Source: Agelaius tricolor
Taxonomy: Eukaryota; Chordata; Aves; Passeriformes; Icteridae
Length of the DNA stretch: 64,000 bases
Reading direction: 5' to 3'
NCBI GenBank assembly: GCA_023055355.1
Contig: JALJCS010000004.1
Span: 19,308,244-19,372,243 of the forward strand
The notes under the pieces were generated by a model that worked only from the letters and a program-made list of their open reading frames with translations, did no database searches and had not been told where the DNA came from. Positions 49,101 to 60,720 of the stretch are shown here, piece after piece. The translations under genes were made by a program, and so were the position numbers. How positions within the stretch are numbered: position 1 is the first letter of the stretch; each line of letters opens with the position of its first letter.

Positions 49101-51689
49101 ATTTAGAAAATTAAATAGAAGAAAAATGCCATGAAACTGGAAGGCCTTAAGAAAACCTGGGCCTTGCATTTTAGATTGCAGTAAGACACTGAACCATATT
49201 TCAAAGTGCATTTACATCAGTGTTTCCTTCCAATCAGTTGACCCTTGATACTGTACAAATAATTAAATACTTAAATTTATTTTTTTAATGTTGAAAATAC
49301 AATAATAATCACCACTGTCCCTTTAAATAATCTATATGTTTTGATTAAATTAAGAATCCTAATGGAAAACTTGTCCAGAAATGTTTATCTCTCTCCAAAA
49401 TAAGTAACGGAATGATCAATGAATTCTCAGTCAGTGTTTATGTCTTGGGTTTTCTTTGTTTCTGATATTTGTGTCTATATGGTTTTCAAATAAAATATAG
49501 AAATATATTATAAAGAATTCACTGGGAGCTTTTGAGGAAGCCAGATATGAAAGCTGTTGAAATTAGTAATTGCACAGAGCACAAGGAATGGACTGCAATT
49601 CCCAGAAGATTGCATGTAAAATGCAATACTTAAGTATTACAAACATGGCTGACAGGTTTTTTTCCAGAGTTCATTCCTATTCCAATATTACAGAGGTGCC
49701 ACTTACAACTGTTACTCTGATAGTTCACAGCAGCACTTCCCATGTGTATCTGCTACATTGATTTTAAATGGATCAGAAAATGTCAGGAGCCAACAACTGT
49801 AATCTACAATGGATAACCTGCAACTTCTCCACAAGCTGGTTGCTAATGAGGCAAGGCTGTAGTTTAGTGAACACTTATTTTGGAGGAAATGCTTTACTAA
49901 ACCCCTTTGTGATAGTAGAAACAATCAAACAGAGAATTTACCAGAATTAAAACACCCAAAAAAAATTTAATCCACATGAATTCCCTGAGGGAACCGAAAG
50001 CAATATGAAGAATAAATTATGCTAACACAACACTAGAAAAAGAAACTACTGTCAAACTCTGATGAAGATACCTTACTGGTGACTTCAGAGATTTCATCTG
50101 AAACTTTTCCTACCTTAACTTGCCATTCTATATTTAAAACTATTTTACTTATTAACCTGAGCTTCTCAGAGCTACTCTTATTTCTGATTTGATTTTAAGC
50201 ATAGTTTCTGAGGGGAGGGGAGGGGAAACAGAAATCTGGAACAGAATCCTGAAGTCTTTTCTCAATTATTCTGAAACTGAAAGTGCTAAGTATTTTGGCT
50301 TAATAAAATATATTCTTCAGCTAGTCCAAAGGGGGAAAGGAACCATGGGACGTCTTCTGAGCAGAAACTTTTCTATAGGAAGACTATCTAACATATACAA
50401 AGTGTACTTATAGCATAAAAGCAGATATATATTTTTTATCCATATCAAGGTGTCATCAAAGATCACTTTAATGCAATTAAAATACTATTGCTTTCTTTAT
50501 ACTTTCATTCCTGAATCATGAGGTACCATGATATGCCAACGTGTTCTTTAATAGACAGCTTCCTTAGCTATAGACAAAGTAAAGCTGGCAATACAGACCT
50601 CTTTAAAATGTAAAAACAAAACCATACTTACTTTTTTTTCTTTTCTTTTTTTAAATAACAGCTTAATCTCCTTGAGTTGCCTGTTTTTATCAAGTGTTGC
50701 CAGTAGTAGTTCCTGAAGTGGCCATAATGTGACCACTGAACTCACCTTCTCTGAATGCCCTCAGAGCAAACAGATGACCTGGCATACTTCTCTGGGGCCA
50801 GGGCAGCACCACTGACCTGGGATCAACTTATTTGCAAATATTTATCTTGACAAAAAGTTGTATAGATTCCACAGGTGAAATATTATTACAGTTTTGAAAT
50901 CAACAAACATTGAATAAGAATGAAACACTGAATAATATTTTATTAATTTAGAGCCCTACAGTATAACAAATTGGTTTTTGCAAATGAATTATTTTATGTC
51001 ATTACCTAATACACAGGCTCAAAGGGTGACTGTGCTACAAATTGTCTGAACCTATGTAACAAATGAAAAAAAAAATGCAATGTTGTATATGTAAATTTGA
51101 ACTCAAATATTGTTCTTGTAAAGACTAAAACTCATTTTCAGTTCTCTAAGATTATATTCTTCTTTATAGATCTATTCACCAGGATTTGACAGCTAATTTA
51201 ATTATTTTATAAATGTCACTGTTGATTTTAGGAAAAGATTAGAAGTATTAATGAAAAATAGAAACTCTGAACATAGCCAAGGCAATATGTTTAAGACACA
51301 ATTGCATTTTAGATACAAAAAGCATCTTTACTAAGATTTTGCTGAACCTTGAGTAGTTATGTTGCAGCTGCCAGAAAACAGAAAGTTCCAGGGAGTAGCA
51401 AGAGACAGTAATGATCCTTTCATATTAATGACAGCCAGCAGATAATGAAAACACCATGCAAATGGCCTATTTACACTGAGCAATACCAGAGCTGTTAATG
51501 GACCAGTGAAGTGAAGAAGAGAGCAAGCTGCAGTAGAGAATGTAGTCACAGCTGGAATCAGCCCAAGTAGCAGATTCAGCTATTGAAAAGAGAGGAGACT
51601 CTTCCTGAATTGCTCAGTGTATAATAGTTACTCTAGAAGTACAGAACTAGAGTTATGCTGAGTTACAGTTCTATTTATGAGGACCAGTT
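46171..51689. other. AT-rich intergenic DNA, no gene seen
   Basis: No coding exon, RNA gene or named repeat was found. Open frames up to 108 codons (48010-48336) lack any recognised domain. A short AGGGG triplet repeat lies near 50211-50226. Confidence 0.6.
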
Positions 51690-53657
51690 CAATTGAGGTC
51701 TCAAAATCAGGAGAAAACCCTTATGTCCAACCTCCTCCCATCCATTATGAAGCAGGTGCTAATCTGTGCAGAAAGTGACACCAAAAAAGCATGAACACTG
51801 TTAGTAATTGCTGACTTCTCACTGAGAGTTGCTGAAGTACCCATTTGCCATCTGCTGTCTACTTGCTGTCTACTGGGGGCTCCCATTCCCAAGGTCACAA
51901 AGAGGCTGCCACACCTGGTAAAACCAGAGGACTACCATGCACTCCTACTTTTCCACACAGGCCAAATTAGGTTGCAGCAAGGAGTTCGCAAAGTATGAAA
52001 AGGGCTTCACACCCTTCAGAAAGATGTTGAAGGGATCAGAATCATGGTTAGTGTTCTCCTCTATACCCCTAGCTGGAGACTGGGGACCTGGAAAGATGAA
52101 TGGGTCAAGAGAATGGTTGACTGCATGGCTGGTGCCATGCTTAGGGTTTTGGCTTCTATGATCTGGGATGCACCCTTGAGAAACAGCTGACAGTCAATGC
52201 GGCTCACCTGACTGCCTGAGATGAGCATGTTCTAGGAAGGAAACTGGCTGGACTTCTTGGCAGAGCTTTAAACCGTGCTCAGCAAAGTGTGATATTTCCA
52301 AGTGTCAAAGAAGAACAAGGAAACAACAGCACTTCCAGGAAACAGCAAGGAAATACACATAAATCATCAGCAAGTAATTAGGGAAGGATTCTCCCAAAAA
52401 GTGAAGAGATCTCCAGCTCAGAAAGGGCTATATGGATGTAGGTCAGAAAATAAATTCCAAGGAGAGTGTACTCCCGTCTCTGGTAGATGAGAAGGGAAAT
52501 CTGGAGAAGGATGTAATACTCAAAAAGCTCTTTGCTTCAAACTTCTCCCACCACCAGACATCCTATGTCTCTTAAGTCCCCAGATTCCCCATCTAGGTGG
52601 GATGGGGGAGTGAGTTCTCTCCCAGTGTCAATGAAAAGCAGGCTTGAGATCACTTGAAGCTGAATAATCACAAGTTTACAGGACCTGATGACATGCATCT
52701 GGGGTCCTGAGTGGTGATGCTGTTGCCAAGCGCTTCTCCATCCTATTTGAAGAGTCATAGTGACCAGGTGAAATCTCCAATACTTGGAAAAAAGGAAAAA
52801 TCACTCCTATTTTTAAAAAGGGGAGAAAAGAAGACACAGAGAACTGCAGACTAGGGAGTCATACTTCTATGACTGGGTAGTCTCACTTCTGTGACTGGGA
52901 AGATCGTGAGGCAAATCATCCAAGAAAATATTTTAAGGCACATAAAAGACAAGGAAGTGATCTGAGGCAGCCAGCACAGGGACTGCAGGTAGCAGAGAGG
53001 GGTTGGATGAGCTGGGCTGACCCTCCACACCTGCTCCCTGAAGCTAAAGATGATAACACTTCTGCTTCTGGCCCCATATGAACCAAGGCCCCACAGTAAT
53101 GTGGGAGATATGGAATTAAACAGTCCCAGAAACTACATCCCTTTTTTTGTATAACCCCAACACTAAAGGCAAATTTGGCCTGACCAAATAGGTGGCCTTT
53201 TGTGATGAGCAACTGCAATGGTTGACAGGCAAAGACTGATCAATGTCACCTATCTAGACTTCTGTATGACCTCTGACACTGTTCCACACAACATCCTTAA
53301 CTCCAAAATGAAGACCAATTGTCTTCGAATTGGGCATGGATTTGAAGGGTGGACTGCTTGGTAGGTAAGAATTTGCTGGACAGCCACATCCAGGGAGTTG
53401 AAGTCAGTGTCTGGGTGGAACTGATGACTAGCAATGTTCCTCTAGGCTCTGTGCTCTTCAATATCTGTCTCAATTACACAAACAGCGAGGTCAAGTTCTC
53501 CCTCAGCAAGTGGGGGATGCAGATGAAACAAAGCTGAGTGGAATTGTTGACACACCTGAAGAATGAGACACCATCCAGAAGGACCAGGACAATCCTGAGA
53601 AGTGTGCCGATGAGAACCTCATGAGATTCAACAGGGCCAAGTGCAAGGTGAGGCACC
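51690..53657 (+). mobile_element. Long, decayed CR1 LINE copy (5' and RT part), split by an LTR
   Basis: Plus-strand CR1 homology runs from the spacer before the RT (ACTCCTACTTTTCCACACAG, AGAATCATGGTTAGTGTTCT, CTGGACTTCTTGGCAGAGCT) into the RT region. RT-region landmarks include TTTACAGGACCTGATGACAT, TTCTCCATCC and AAAAAGGGGAGAAAAGAAGA. A 62-codon frame at 53349-53537 is a degenerate RT core with PLGSVLFNICLN, in which the VPQG and FADD motifs are destroyed. Many stops and indels make it much older-looking than the copy at 4205. The 5' edge is uncertain. Confidence 0.85.
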
Positions 53658-54073
53658 TGTATTGTATTTGCAGGGATCGCTGATGAAGGCAGGAATGATG
53701 CATCTGACTCCATGTTCTCTTCTAGAAGGCTAATTTGTTACTTTATAATACCATATTATACTGAAAAATACTATATTATACTATACTAAAGAATGCAGAA
53801 AAGATACTTACTGAATGCTAAAAAGATAATAATGAAAACTTGTGACTCTTTCCAGAGTCTCAACACAGCTTGGACATAATTGGCCAATGAGCCAAAACAA
53901 CTCACACCAGAGTCCAATGAGGCAATCACCTTTGGGTAAACAGTCTCCAAACACGTTCCACACAGGAGAAGCAAATGAGATAAGAATTGTTTTCCTTTTT
54001 CTCTGAGGCCTCTGAGCTTCCCAGGAGAAAAATCCTGGGAAGAGGAATTTTTTCAGAGAATTTGAATGCTGCA
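53658..54073 (-). mobile_element. Solo ERV LTR inserted in CR1, songbird-type family
   Basis: A 416-base TG...CA insert is flanked by CACC on both sides (53654-53657, 54074-54077) and interrupts the CR1 exactly within its GCACCTGGG motif. Read on the minus strand it starts TGCAGCATTC and holds CCCAGGATTTTTCTCCTGGG, CAATTCTTATCTCATTTGC and GAGTCACAAGTTTTCATTAT. A TATAGTATAGTATAATATAG TATA-like stretch follows, then AACAAATTAGCC where this family usually has AATAAATTAGCC (the poly(A) signal), then ACATGGAGTCAGATGCATCA. I recognise it as a family abundant in songbird genomes. No retroviral genes remain. Confidence 0.85.
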
Positions 54074-54775
54074 CACCTGGGTCAGGGTAATCCCAGATGT
54101 GAGCACAGAAGGAGAAGTTGTTGAGAGCAATCCTGATGAGGACTTGGGAGTTGTTGTGAATGAAATGCTGGACATGAGTAAATAGTGTGAACTCAGCCTA
54201 GAAAAAACATCTGTGTCTTGAGCTGCATCAAAACCATAATGTCCAACAAGTTGGAGGAGGTGATTTTCCCCCTCTGCCCTGTCCTTGTGAGACCCTACAT
54301 AGAGTGCTGCATCCAGCTCTGGGATTTTCAGCACAACAAAGATGTGGACCTGTTGGGAGAGCCATAAACACAAGCAAAGGGTCATCTTCTATGACGACAG
54401 GCTGAGACAGCTGGGTTTGTGCAGCCTGGAGAACAGAAGACTTTGTTGAGATCTTATAGCAAATTTACACTACCTTAACAGGACTTAAAAAAAGAGGGAA
54501 AGCTATTTTTTATGCAATCTGATGGTTTTAGGTCAAATGGGGATCCATTTTAAAATTTATATTAGAATTAAATTAAACATTAGAAGAAATTCTTTACTCA
54601 GAATTTGATCAGTCACTGGAACAGAGAAATTGTGGATGCCCATCCATGAAAGTGTTCAGTGCCAGGTTGGGTAGAGCTTTAAGTAACCAGGTCAAGTGGA
54701 AATTGTCCCTACCCATGGCAGGGAGAAGTGAAACTCGGTGACCTACAAGGTCTTTTCCAAGCCATCTACGATTCT
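54074..54775 (+). mobile_element. CR1 LINE, 3' part beyond the LTR
   Basis: CR1 resumes at CACCTGGGTCAGGGTAATCC. It continues through GAGGACTTGGGAGTTGTTGT, GAGCTGCATCAAAACC, GAGACCCTACATAGAGTGCT, GACAGGCTGAGACAGCTGGG and CAGCCTGGAGAACAGAAGAC. It ends near GGTCTTTTCCAAGCC and ACGATTCTATTAAAT, a degenerate CR1 tail. Same copy as 51690-53657. Confidence 0.9.
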
Positions 54776-54784
54776 ATTAAATCT

Positions 54785-54866
54785 TCCACAAAACAGGACC
54801 TAGAGCCTACCATGTCAATTGGAATGTCCCTTCCAGTTGAAATCAATATGTGATTCCATCATAATT
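54785..54866 (+). mobile_element. Possible second CR1 tail fragment
   Basis: AATGTCCCTTCCAGTTGAAA followed by TGTGATTCCATCAT resembles another CR1 3' end, immediately after the first tail. It may be a separate short copy or a tandem duplication of the tail. Confidence 0.5.
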
Positions 54867-56200
54867 GGATTGAAAGGTGTCTGAAGTCAAGTTGGAGAAT
54901 ACTATTTGGAACCCCTGTGTTTGCATTTTCCATGACTTAATTGTTACAGTTTTTTATTTTTAGGAACGTGTTAACCTGAACTTAAAGATTGCTGGTGATT
55001 GAGAATTTGTGGTTTTTAAGTAATCCCATGGTTACTTTTATGGAAAAACAGACCTTTTGTTTCTAACTCAGATATGTGAATTCAAGTTTTAGTCTTCTGC
55101 CTTATGTTTGCCTTCTTCATTAAAAAACCCTGCTTCTAGACAGTGATCTTGCATTTGTAAATATTGACAAGCAAATGGACTTGTGAACAATGCTATTCAA
55201 TGAACTTAAAAATGCGTGGATTTTATTAATGCTAATTTTTTGTCTCTGCCTCCAAATTATTTTTAGCACTCTTATCTGTGAACAGCAAAAAATTTTTGAA
55301 TACGATTAGCAGCAATGCTAAGGACTAACATGACTTCTCTATTCATGTAGTTTCTGTTATTTATCCAATCCTGCTGATGGTAGAATTTGCACTGCCACTT
55401 TTGTTTTGTTAACTGTGTTTGCATCCCTAGTGTTTTGTAGTTGCATCTCCATTCTATAAACACAGCCTTTGTGATTTGCTTTCCTATAATTTTCAGTGGA
55501 TCATATTAGACTATAAGAGAATTCTAGAAATAGAATTTCAACCAATATCAGAACAGATGTCTTACAGAAGTTTATTACATCAATATCAATACTTAATGAA
55601 GTAATTTTATAATTTCAATAAAAGAAAGTTTGGTAAGATATTTTCACATAGCCTAATTTCTCTGAGACCATTTTGGCACTATTTTTTCCTATTTCAATTT
55701 CTTAATAATAATAAAAAAAAAATGTGTTCTATTATTCTGCTTCAGATCAATGCCAATTTTTCTAACTTTTTTTAAACTTACCCCTGGATCAGAACTTGCT
55801 TAAAATCTGCATTAACACCTAGAGACCATTTTGAGTGGGTTACATTTTGATAGTAATATAACTGCAGAAGACTGTAAGTGGAAATAACACACCCACTATT
55901 TAAATTTTTTTTCTTTTAAAAGATTGAATGCTAGAATGTTGAAAAGAAAACATCTGAAGTTCTTTTTCTAAATGGAAGCCTGAGGAGCATATCCTTCATT
56001 GCTTTGTGTTTTAAATATAGCTACTTAAGTGACATTCTACTGCACAAAACTGAAAATAGATCACCCAGAACAAAAAACAAAGATGTAAATATTGTCTCAC
56101 CTAACTGCACTCATAAATTTAGGACCATTTAAAATCTATAATTTGAGTCTAATTTGAGTCTCCATTCTCAAAGTCACAACCTTTAGATTAAAAAGTTTGC
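54867..56200. other. AT-rich stretch between CR1 and the LRRC2 3' end
   Basis: No gene or named repeat was found. Part of it may belong to a longer LRRC2 3' UTR if the poly(A) signal at 56201 is not the one used. A 12-base direct repeat (taatttgagtct) lies at 56141-56164. Confidence 0.5.
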
Positions 56201-57133
56201 TTTATTAAACAAAATACATGTAAAACTAGGTTTCTGAAACTCTACTCTATATACACTTAAATAATTGTATATAAACAGATAATTAAATAGCAAGCAAAAT
56301 AATGTTTTTCCAGCAAACTCATTCTTACACTACTTGGAAAATTCCAACAAATGTCCACAAAATCCTGTGATCTGAAACCATTAATACAAGACCTGTATCA
56401 TCATTTTGCTGATAGTATTAGCTTACACTGCTTAGTGCCTTAAAATCTTACTTAGTACACTACTATACTATAAGACTGCTTACCACAGAAATTTCAATCA
56501 CATTGGTACTTGAATTTGCAAACAGGTTAGAGCTTAACATGCTTGAATAAAAAGAGAAGTGCTACAGTTTCTGTATGTAAAGTTGTTGAAACTTATCTAA
56601 ACTGAAAATTCCAAGAACAATTTTCTTGCAGAACAGAATATAAATGCAAACCAAGGGTGTGTTCTCATTTGAATATTTAAATACTTAAATGTGTATTTGG
56701 TCTTAAGAAAACAATAGATTACATTCATTTTCTAAATCAGTCTATCCCCTTTTATAAAAACAAATCTCTTCCTAAGATCACATTTTGTGTTTCACTGTTT
56801 CAGCTACAAGATACAATGTCTTCACTCTTCAGCTATGCCTGTGTATACTTAATTATAGTGAATATTTACTTTCAGCAGGTCTACATGCAAATTAGTGGCT
56901 GTTGTGGGAAAGTTGAAAACAAACATGTTGACTTAAAATGTGAAACAGCATCTTATGAAGGTTCTACTGCTCCTTGTTTTATCTGTAGTTACTTGAAAAG
57001 ACTACAGAAACAAGTAAATAATTCAATATGATTTTGATGTCATTCTGGCCATCTATATTTTCATGTGTTTACTGTTCAGGTGGATAAAAAGAGTTATTCA
57101 GATATTCAGTAGAGATCTAGGGATTTTTAATCT
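56201..57133 (-). other. LRRC2: Probable LRRC2 3' untranslated region with candidate poly(A) signal
   Basis: Downstream of the TGA on the minus strand there is no further coding match. The first perfect AATAAA I find on that strand is at 56206-56201 (tttatt on the plus strand), which gives a UTR of about 930 bases. Variant signals occur earlier: TATAAA near 56750 and AGTAAA near 56868. The true cleavage site cannot be fixed without transcripts. Confidence 0.35.
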
Positions 57134-57183
57134 TCAGAGCTGGAGGCTGAGCATTACTTTTGTAGTGTAGGAAGGAGTAGACT
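57134..57183 (-). CDS. LRRC2: LRRC2 terminal coding exon and stop
   Basis: This is the last coding exon, too short to be found as an isolated ORF. After a strong acceptor (polypyrimidine tract, ttttgcag) the bases AG complete the Glu codon left open by the previous exon. They are followed by STPSYTTKVMLSLQL and a TGA stop at 57136-57134. The PSYTTKV---SLQL ending matches the LRRC2 C-terminus as I remember it, and the phase fits exactly. That is the strongest single argument for the gene name. The 3' untranslated region continues to lower coordinates. Confidence 0.85.
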
Positions 57184-58613
57184 CTGCAAAAAGAGAAAAA
57201 AGAAATAAATATCAGACTTCAGCTATGTAATCCAGCACAAATAAATGAAGTCCTTAGCTAGAAACAGCTGGGTTTGGTCTTGTTTCAGAGGTACTCTACA
57301 AATTATCTCTGTGCTGGTTCATATTTTATGGAAGATATTCCTTCTACAGTCTGTTTTTCAAAAGAGCTGTTGGCATTATCTATAGCACAAAAGTTCTGAA
57401 GCAGGAAATACAAAAGTTATTAATGATCCAAACTCTTCAAAAAAGCAGGGAAGTAAGTTCTGTCTAGGAAGGAAGAAAACGGTATCCCTGAGCTGCTTTG
57501 CCCCAGAAGAACATAAACCTGGCCTGTGCTCAATAGGGTCAAGGCAGGTTTCAGGCAGCCTGTCATATCTCCACGTTTCCTAAGACTGTAGATACAACTC
57601 CATCACTACATATTTTATGGCTGCCTCTAAAGCCAAATTATGACCAAAGTTTTTTCCTCCATTTTTTTCTTCTCTCCATTTTAACCATGCTGTTACTGTT
57701 ATCAGAATCCAGCACTTTTATAGCAGGCTTCAATTTAGAAATAGACAGAATTAATATTCATATGCATAACTTCTAGATGTTAAGGAACAGAAGTCTGGAA
57801 TGAGAATATGAAAAGTATTATGAAGTCACACCCTTTCTTTATATTTCTCTTTTAACAGGTTTTGTAGGACCACTATATAGACCACTTAAATTAAATGCAA
57901 GGAATGAAAATCTACTGTAAGATTCATTCCACAAAAAGTCCTTTCTACACACAAACTATTAATGGAATTAAAATGAGCCTATGGGGTAGTCTGTATCACA
58001 GGAAACTTTCCCCTTTTTCCCCAACAAATCTTCTTAAAGAATGCTCAAGAGAACAAGGATTTCTCAATGATGGTAAATATAAAACAGAACAGCAACATGA
58101 AGAAATATGTACAATTGCAGATGCAACTTTACATATCAGATGTAATAAAGATAAAAGCAGGTATTTTACTATAATTGTACAGTGATTCAATAGATATTAT
58201 CTTGAAGTAGGTAATATTGTCAAATAATATTCTACCAATACAATGAGGCTTTCATATATATACTATCCTTTTTGAGGAGAAGAAGCACTTCTTAAGGAAT
58301 TCAAAATCACTAATATTAATCCCAAGAGAAGTAAGTAAATCTAGTGAATGAGAATATTCTTTGTGTACACCATCAATCAGTTGAGGTTAAAGCATATACG
58401 GATGCAATTAATTTTGTATACATTTGTTCAATATCAAGGGTGTTAATTAGGGTCCAAACTTTTAGCAAAGCAGATTTGGCATTTCACTATTAGTCTCATT
58501 TAATACCATAAAAGACAACTGGAGTTTAAGAGTGCATTGCTTGTCCTCTTAAAAATGAACGGTCACAATATATGTCTGCATTTGCAGAAAGCTTACTGCA
58601 TATTTACACATAC
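57184..58613 (-). other. LRRC2: LRRC2 last intron
   Basis: This 1.43 kb GT-AG intron separates the penultimate and terminal coding exons. It is AT-rich and unique-looking. A 96-codon plus-strand open frame at 57895-58185 has no recognisable domain and runs antisense to the gene, so I treat it as chance. No transposon was recognised. Confidence 0.8.
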
Positions 58614-58750
58614 CCCTTTCCCTTAGGTCTTCAATGTATGCCTTCATAAACTCTTTCTCAACTTGCTCACGTTCACGTTCATTTTCTATAATTTCTTCAG
58701 TGTCTTCACATACAATCGTTTCAACCGGACTGTCCTTGAGACTTACAAAT
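58614..58750 (-). CDS. LRRC2: LRRC2 penultimate coding exon (charged C-terminal segment)
   Basis: The exon is 137 bases: one base completing Lys, 45 codons, and a trailing G that begins a Glu codon. The peptide starts FVSLKDSPVE, the end of the last LRR and its cap. It continues as a highly charged, probably helical stretch (CEDTEEIIENERERE, then EKEFMKAYIEDLRER). The acceptor is tctag before ATTTG and the donor is G/gtatgtg. The KAYIEDL-ER element before the terminus is what I associate with LRRC2; LRRC39 has a related but different sequence here. No stop codon or frameshift is present. Confidence 0.88.
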
Positions 58751-59442
58751 CTAGACAGAGATTAACACACAAATGTATGTACAGGCAGCTGAACATCACT
58801 GGCCATCATGAATGACAGTTTAGAAATTGCTACCAGAGCCAGAAGCAGAAATGTAAAAAACATTACCTCAATTTTCCACTATGGCATAGTTAGGATACAT
58901 CTACTATAGAAATACAGATTTAAAATGGAACTTTCTCTACAATCCACTTTCCGTATAAAAACAATCAGGTTTATCTTTTTTCCATCTATCTACATAAATC
59001 ATTTTTTGTAATAACAGGTTTCGTTCTTTATTACGGAGGTTCTGACTGACTACACTGTAGTTTCCCCATCTGTTAATGAACAATATGAATTTAATCCTAA
59101 CAATATTGCCTAGCAATCTGGAATTTGCCAGAATCTTTTAGCTGCAATATGTGGCTCCATTTTTTGGTTATTGCATTCCTCGTCTTTTACAATACATGAC
59201 AGGACATGCATTACTTTGTAATTGAAAATATTGTAAAGGTACAGTTTGCATGTGAAAAACTAAGTGGTTACATAAACAACTTATATCATGTGCAAATAAG
59301 TGCATATCATTCTGAAAATCTCTGATTTTTACTCCAAGAAGGAAAAAAAAATTCAAAGTTATTGCTTTCAGAAGAACACATGTTCCAACAAATTGTATGG
59401 CTTTCTAAAATTCTAATGAATTGCTGTAAATTTGTGATCAGC

Positions 59443-60060
59443 TGACTAGTTTGGCCCAGGTACTCACCAAACACCTCTCTCTGCCCCCCTCTTCAACTAG
59501 GCAGAATAGCAAATAAAGGGAGAATAGCAAATAAAAAAATTGTAGATAAGCTTAATGAGAAAAATAAAACCAATGCATAGAAGAAAAGGAAAGCAAAGCA
59601 AAAAAAATAACTCTCTGCTTTTCAATAGGTAATGTCTAGCCACTTCCTGGGAAGCAGAGACTCAGTATATCTAGCTGGTTTCTCTGGAAGACAAAAACTT
59701 CAATAACACATGATCCACTACCCCTCTCCTTTCTTTCAGCTTTATATGCTGAGCATGACACCATGTGGTATGAAACATCCCATTGGCCAAGTGGAGTCAA
59801 CTGTTCTGGCTTGCGTCCCCAGCTGTCCTGGCTGTGTCCCCTCCCAGCCTCCAGCTCACCTTCAGCCTACAGTGCTTCCTTAGGGGACAGTTGGAGAGAC
59901 AGCCTTGTGATGTGACACCACTGCTCAGCAACTGCTAAAAACACTGATGTGTTTGTTATCAGCACCTTTCTAGCTACCAGTGCAGGGAATAGCTCTAAGA
60001 GAGGAAAGGTAATTCCACCCACAGCTCACTCCACTCTGAGCCAGATCCAGTATACAGTCA
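59443..60060 (-). mobile_element. Solo LTR of an avian endogenous retrovirus, within LRRC2 intron
   Basis: The plus strand begins TGACTAGT and ends ACAGTCA, so the ends are TGACT/AGTCA inverted repeats of LTR type. Read on the minus strand it starts TGACTGTATACTGG. It shows the hallmarks I know from a common avian LTR group: a CTGAGCAGTG element, GGGAGGGGACACAGCCAGGA, then GTCATGCTCAGCATATAAAG with a TATA box at 59749-59740, and a T-rich 3' half. No flanking retroviral genes are visible, so it is a solo LTR. The expected short target duplication is not clear. A 15-base unit (agaatagcaaataaa) is tandemly repeated near 59505-59540. Confidence 0.8.
59740..59749 (-). promoter_or_regulatory. LTR TATA box oriented with LRRC2
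   Basis: On the minus strand the sequence reads AGCATATAAAGC, just after GTCATGCTCAGC, the position of the core promoter in this LTR group. Transcription from it would run toward the exon at 58750-58614. Activity is unknown. Confidence 0.5.
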
Positions 60061-60564
60061 GCAACGGTTCCATAATCAAAAACATAAACATTTCCTGCAG
60101 AAATGCAACTGCAGACTACAATTTAGGTCTTTTAGTCCTATCCTGCATGCACCAATAAGATGGTATTTTACAGCAAGGAACTACTAAACCCATGTGACCT
60201 TATCTAACATTTTCCTAGCCATATCTCCCTCTCCCAGCAAGATGCCACTTATCAGCAGCTAGATTCCAGGCTACTAGTCCCACTCTGATGCACGGTTTTG
60301 CAGCTCCAGAGTTAGAGCTACTAGGACCCAGTGTACCCAGGAATAGCTCTTTAGACACAGAGATGCACAATGTGGGTAACTGGTAGATGAAAGTCATGAA
60401 ACTGCAGGTCCTCTGTAATTTTCAATCTTTTTAGTGCCTCCTTTACCACTCTGATATAAATTGGGTCAGAATTTGTAGAAACATGCTGCTGAAAGCATTT
60501 CTTCTGGGTGTATCTTACCTTATCGTCTTAAGGATATTTCCTTTTGTTTCTCACTTTTACTTAC

Positions 60565-60720
60565 TTTAAACCTCTGGTTGACTCACAGATGGCTGTGGGT
60601 ATCTCAACCAGGTCATCCCCACTGACAACTAGCAAACTGAGTTTTGGCATATTGACAAGAGCTCGTGGAAGATAAGTCAACTTGTTTTTCTGTAGGAGAA
60701 GTGTCTGCAATTCATCTAAC
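60565..60720 (-). CDS. LRRC2: LRRC2 internal coding exon (next two LRR units)
   Basis: The exon is 156 bases: one base completing the split Arg, 51 codons ([10 protein letters not shown] to CESTRGL), then two bases of a split Lys. It has two further LRR units, [15 protein letters not shown] and [15 protein letters not shown]. In the second unit the usual LRR asparagine position is aspartate. The acceptor is ttacag before GTTAGATG and the donor is a consensus gtaagt. Phase is continuous with the flanking exons, with no stop codon or frameshift, as expected of a functional gene. By LRR family behaviour this part forms the curved parallel-sheet solenoid used for protein binding; the partner cannot be inferred from sequence. 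Confidence 0.9.

Larger units (their letters stand above)
58751..60564 (-). other. LRRC2: LRRC2 intron containing an ERV LTR
   Basis: This 1.81 kb GT-AG intron (donor gtaagt, acceptor tctag) interrupts a Lys codon. About a third of it (59443-60060) is an avian retroviral LTR in the same orientation as the gene. The rest is AT-rich with no recognised element. Confidence 0.85.

Noticed and set aside
57895..58185. 96-codon plus-strand frame inside the last LRRC2 intron
   Set aside because: No recognised domain, antisense to the gene, AT-rich, no supporting splice sites or promoter.
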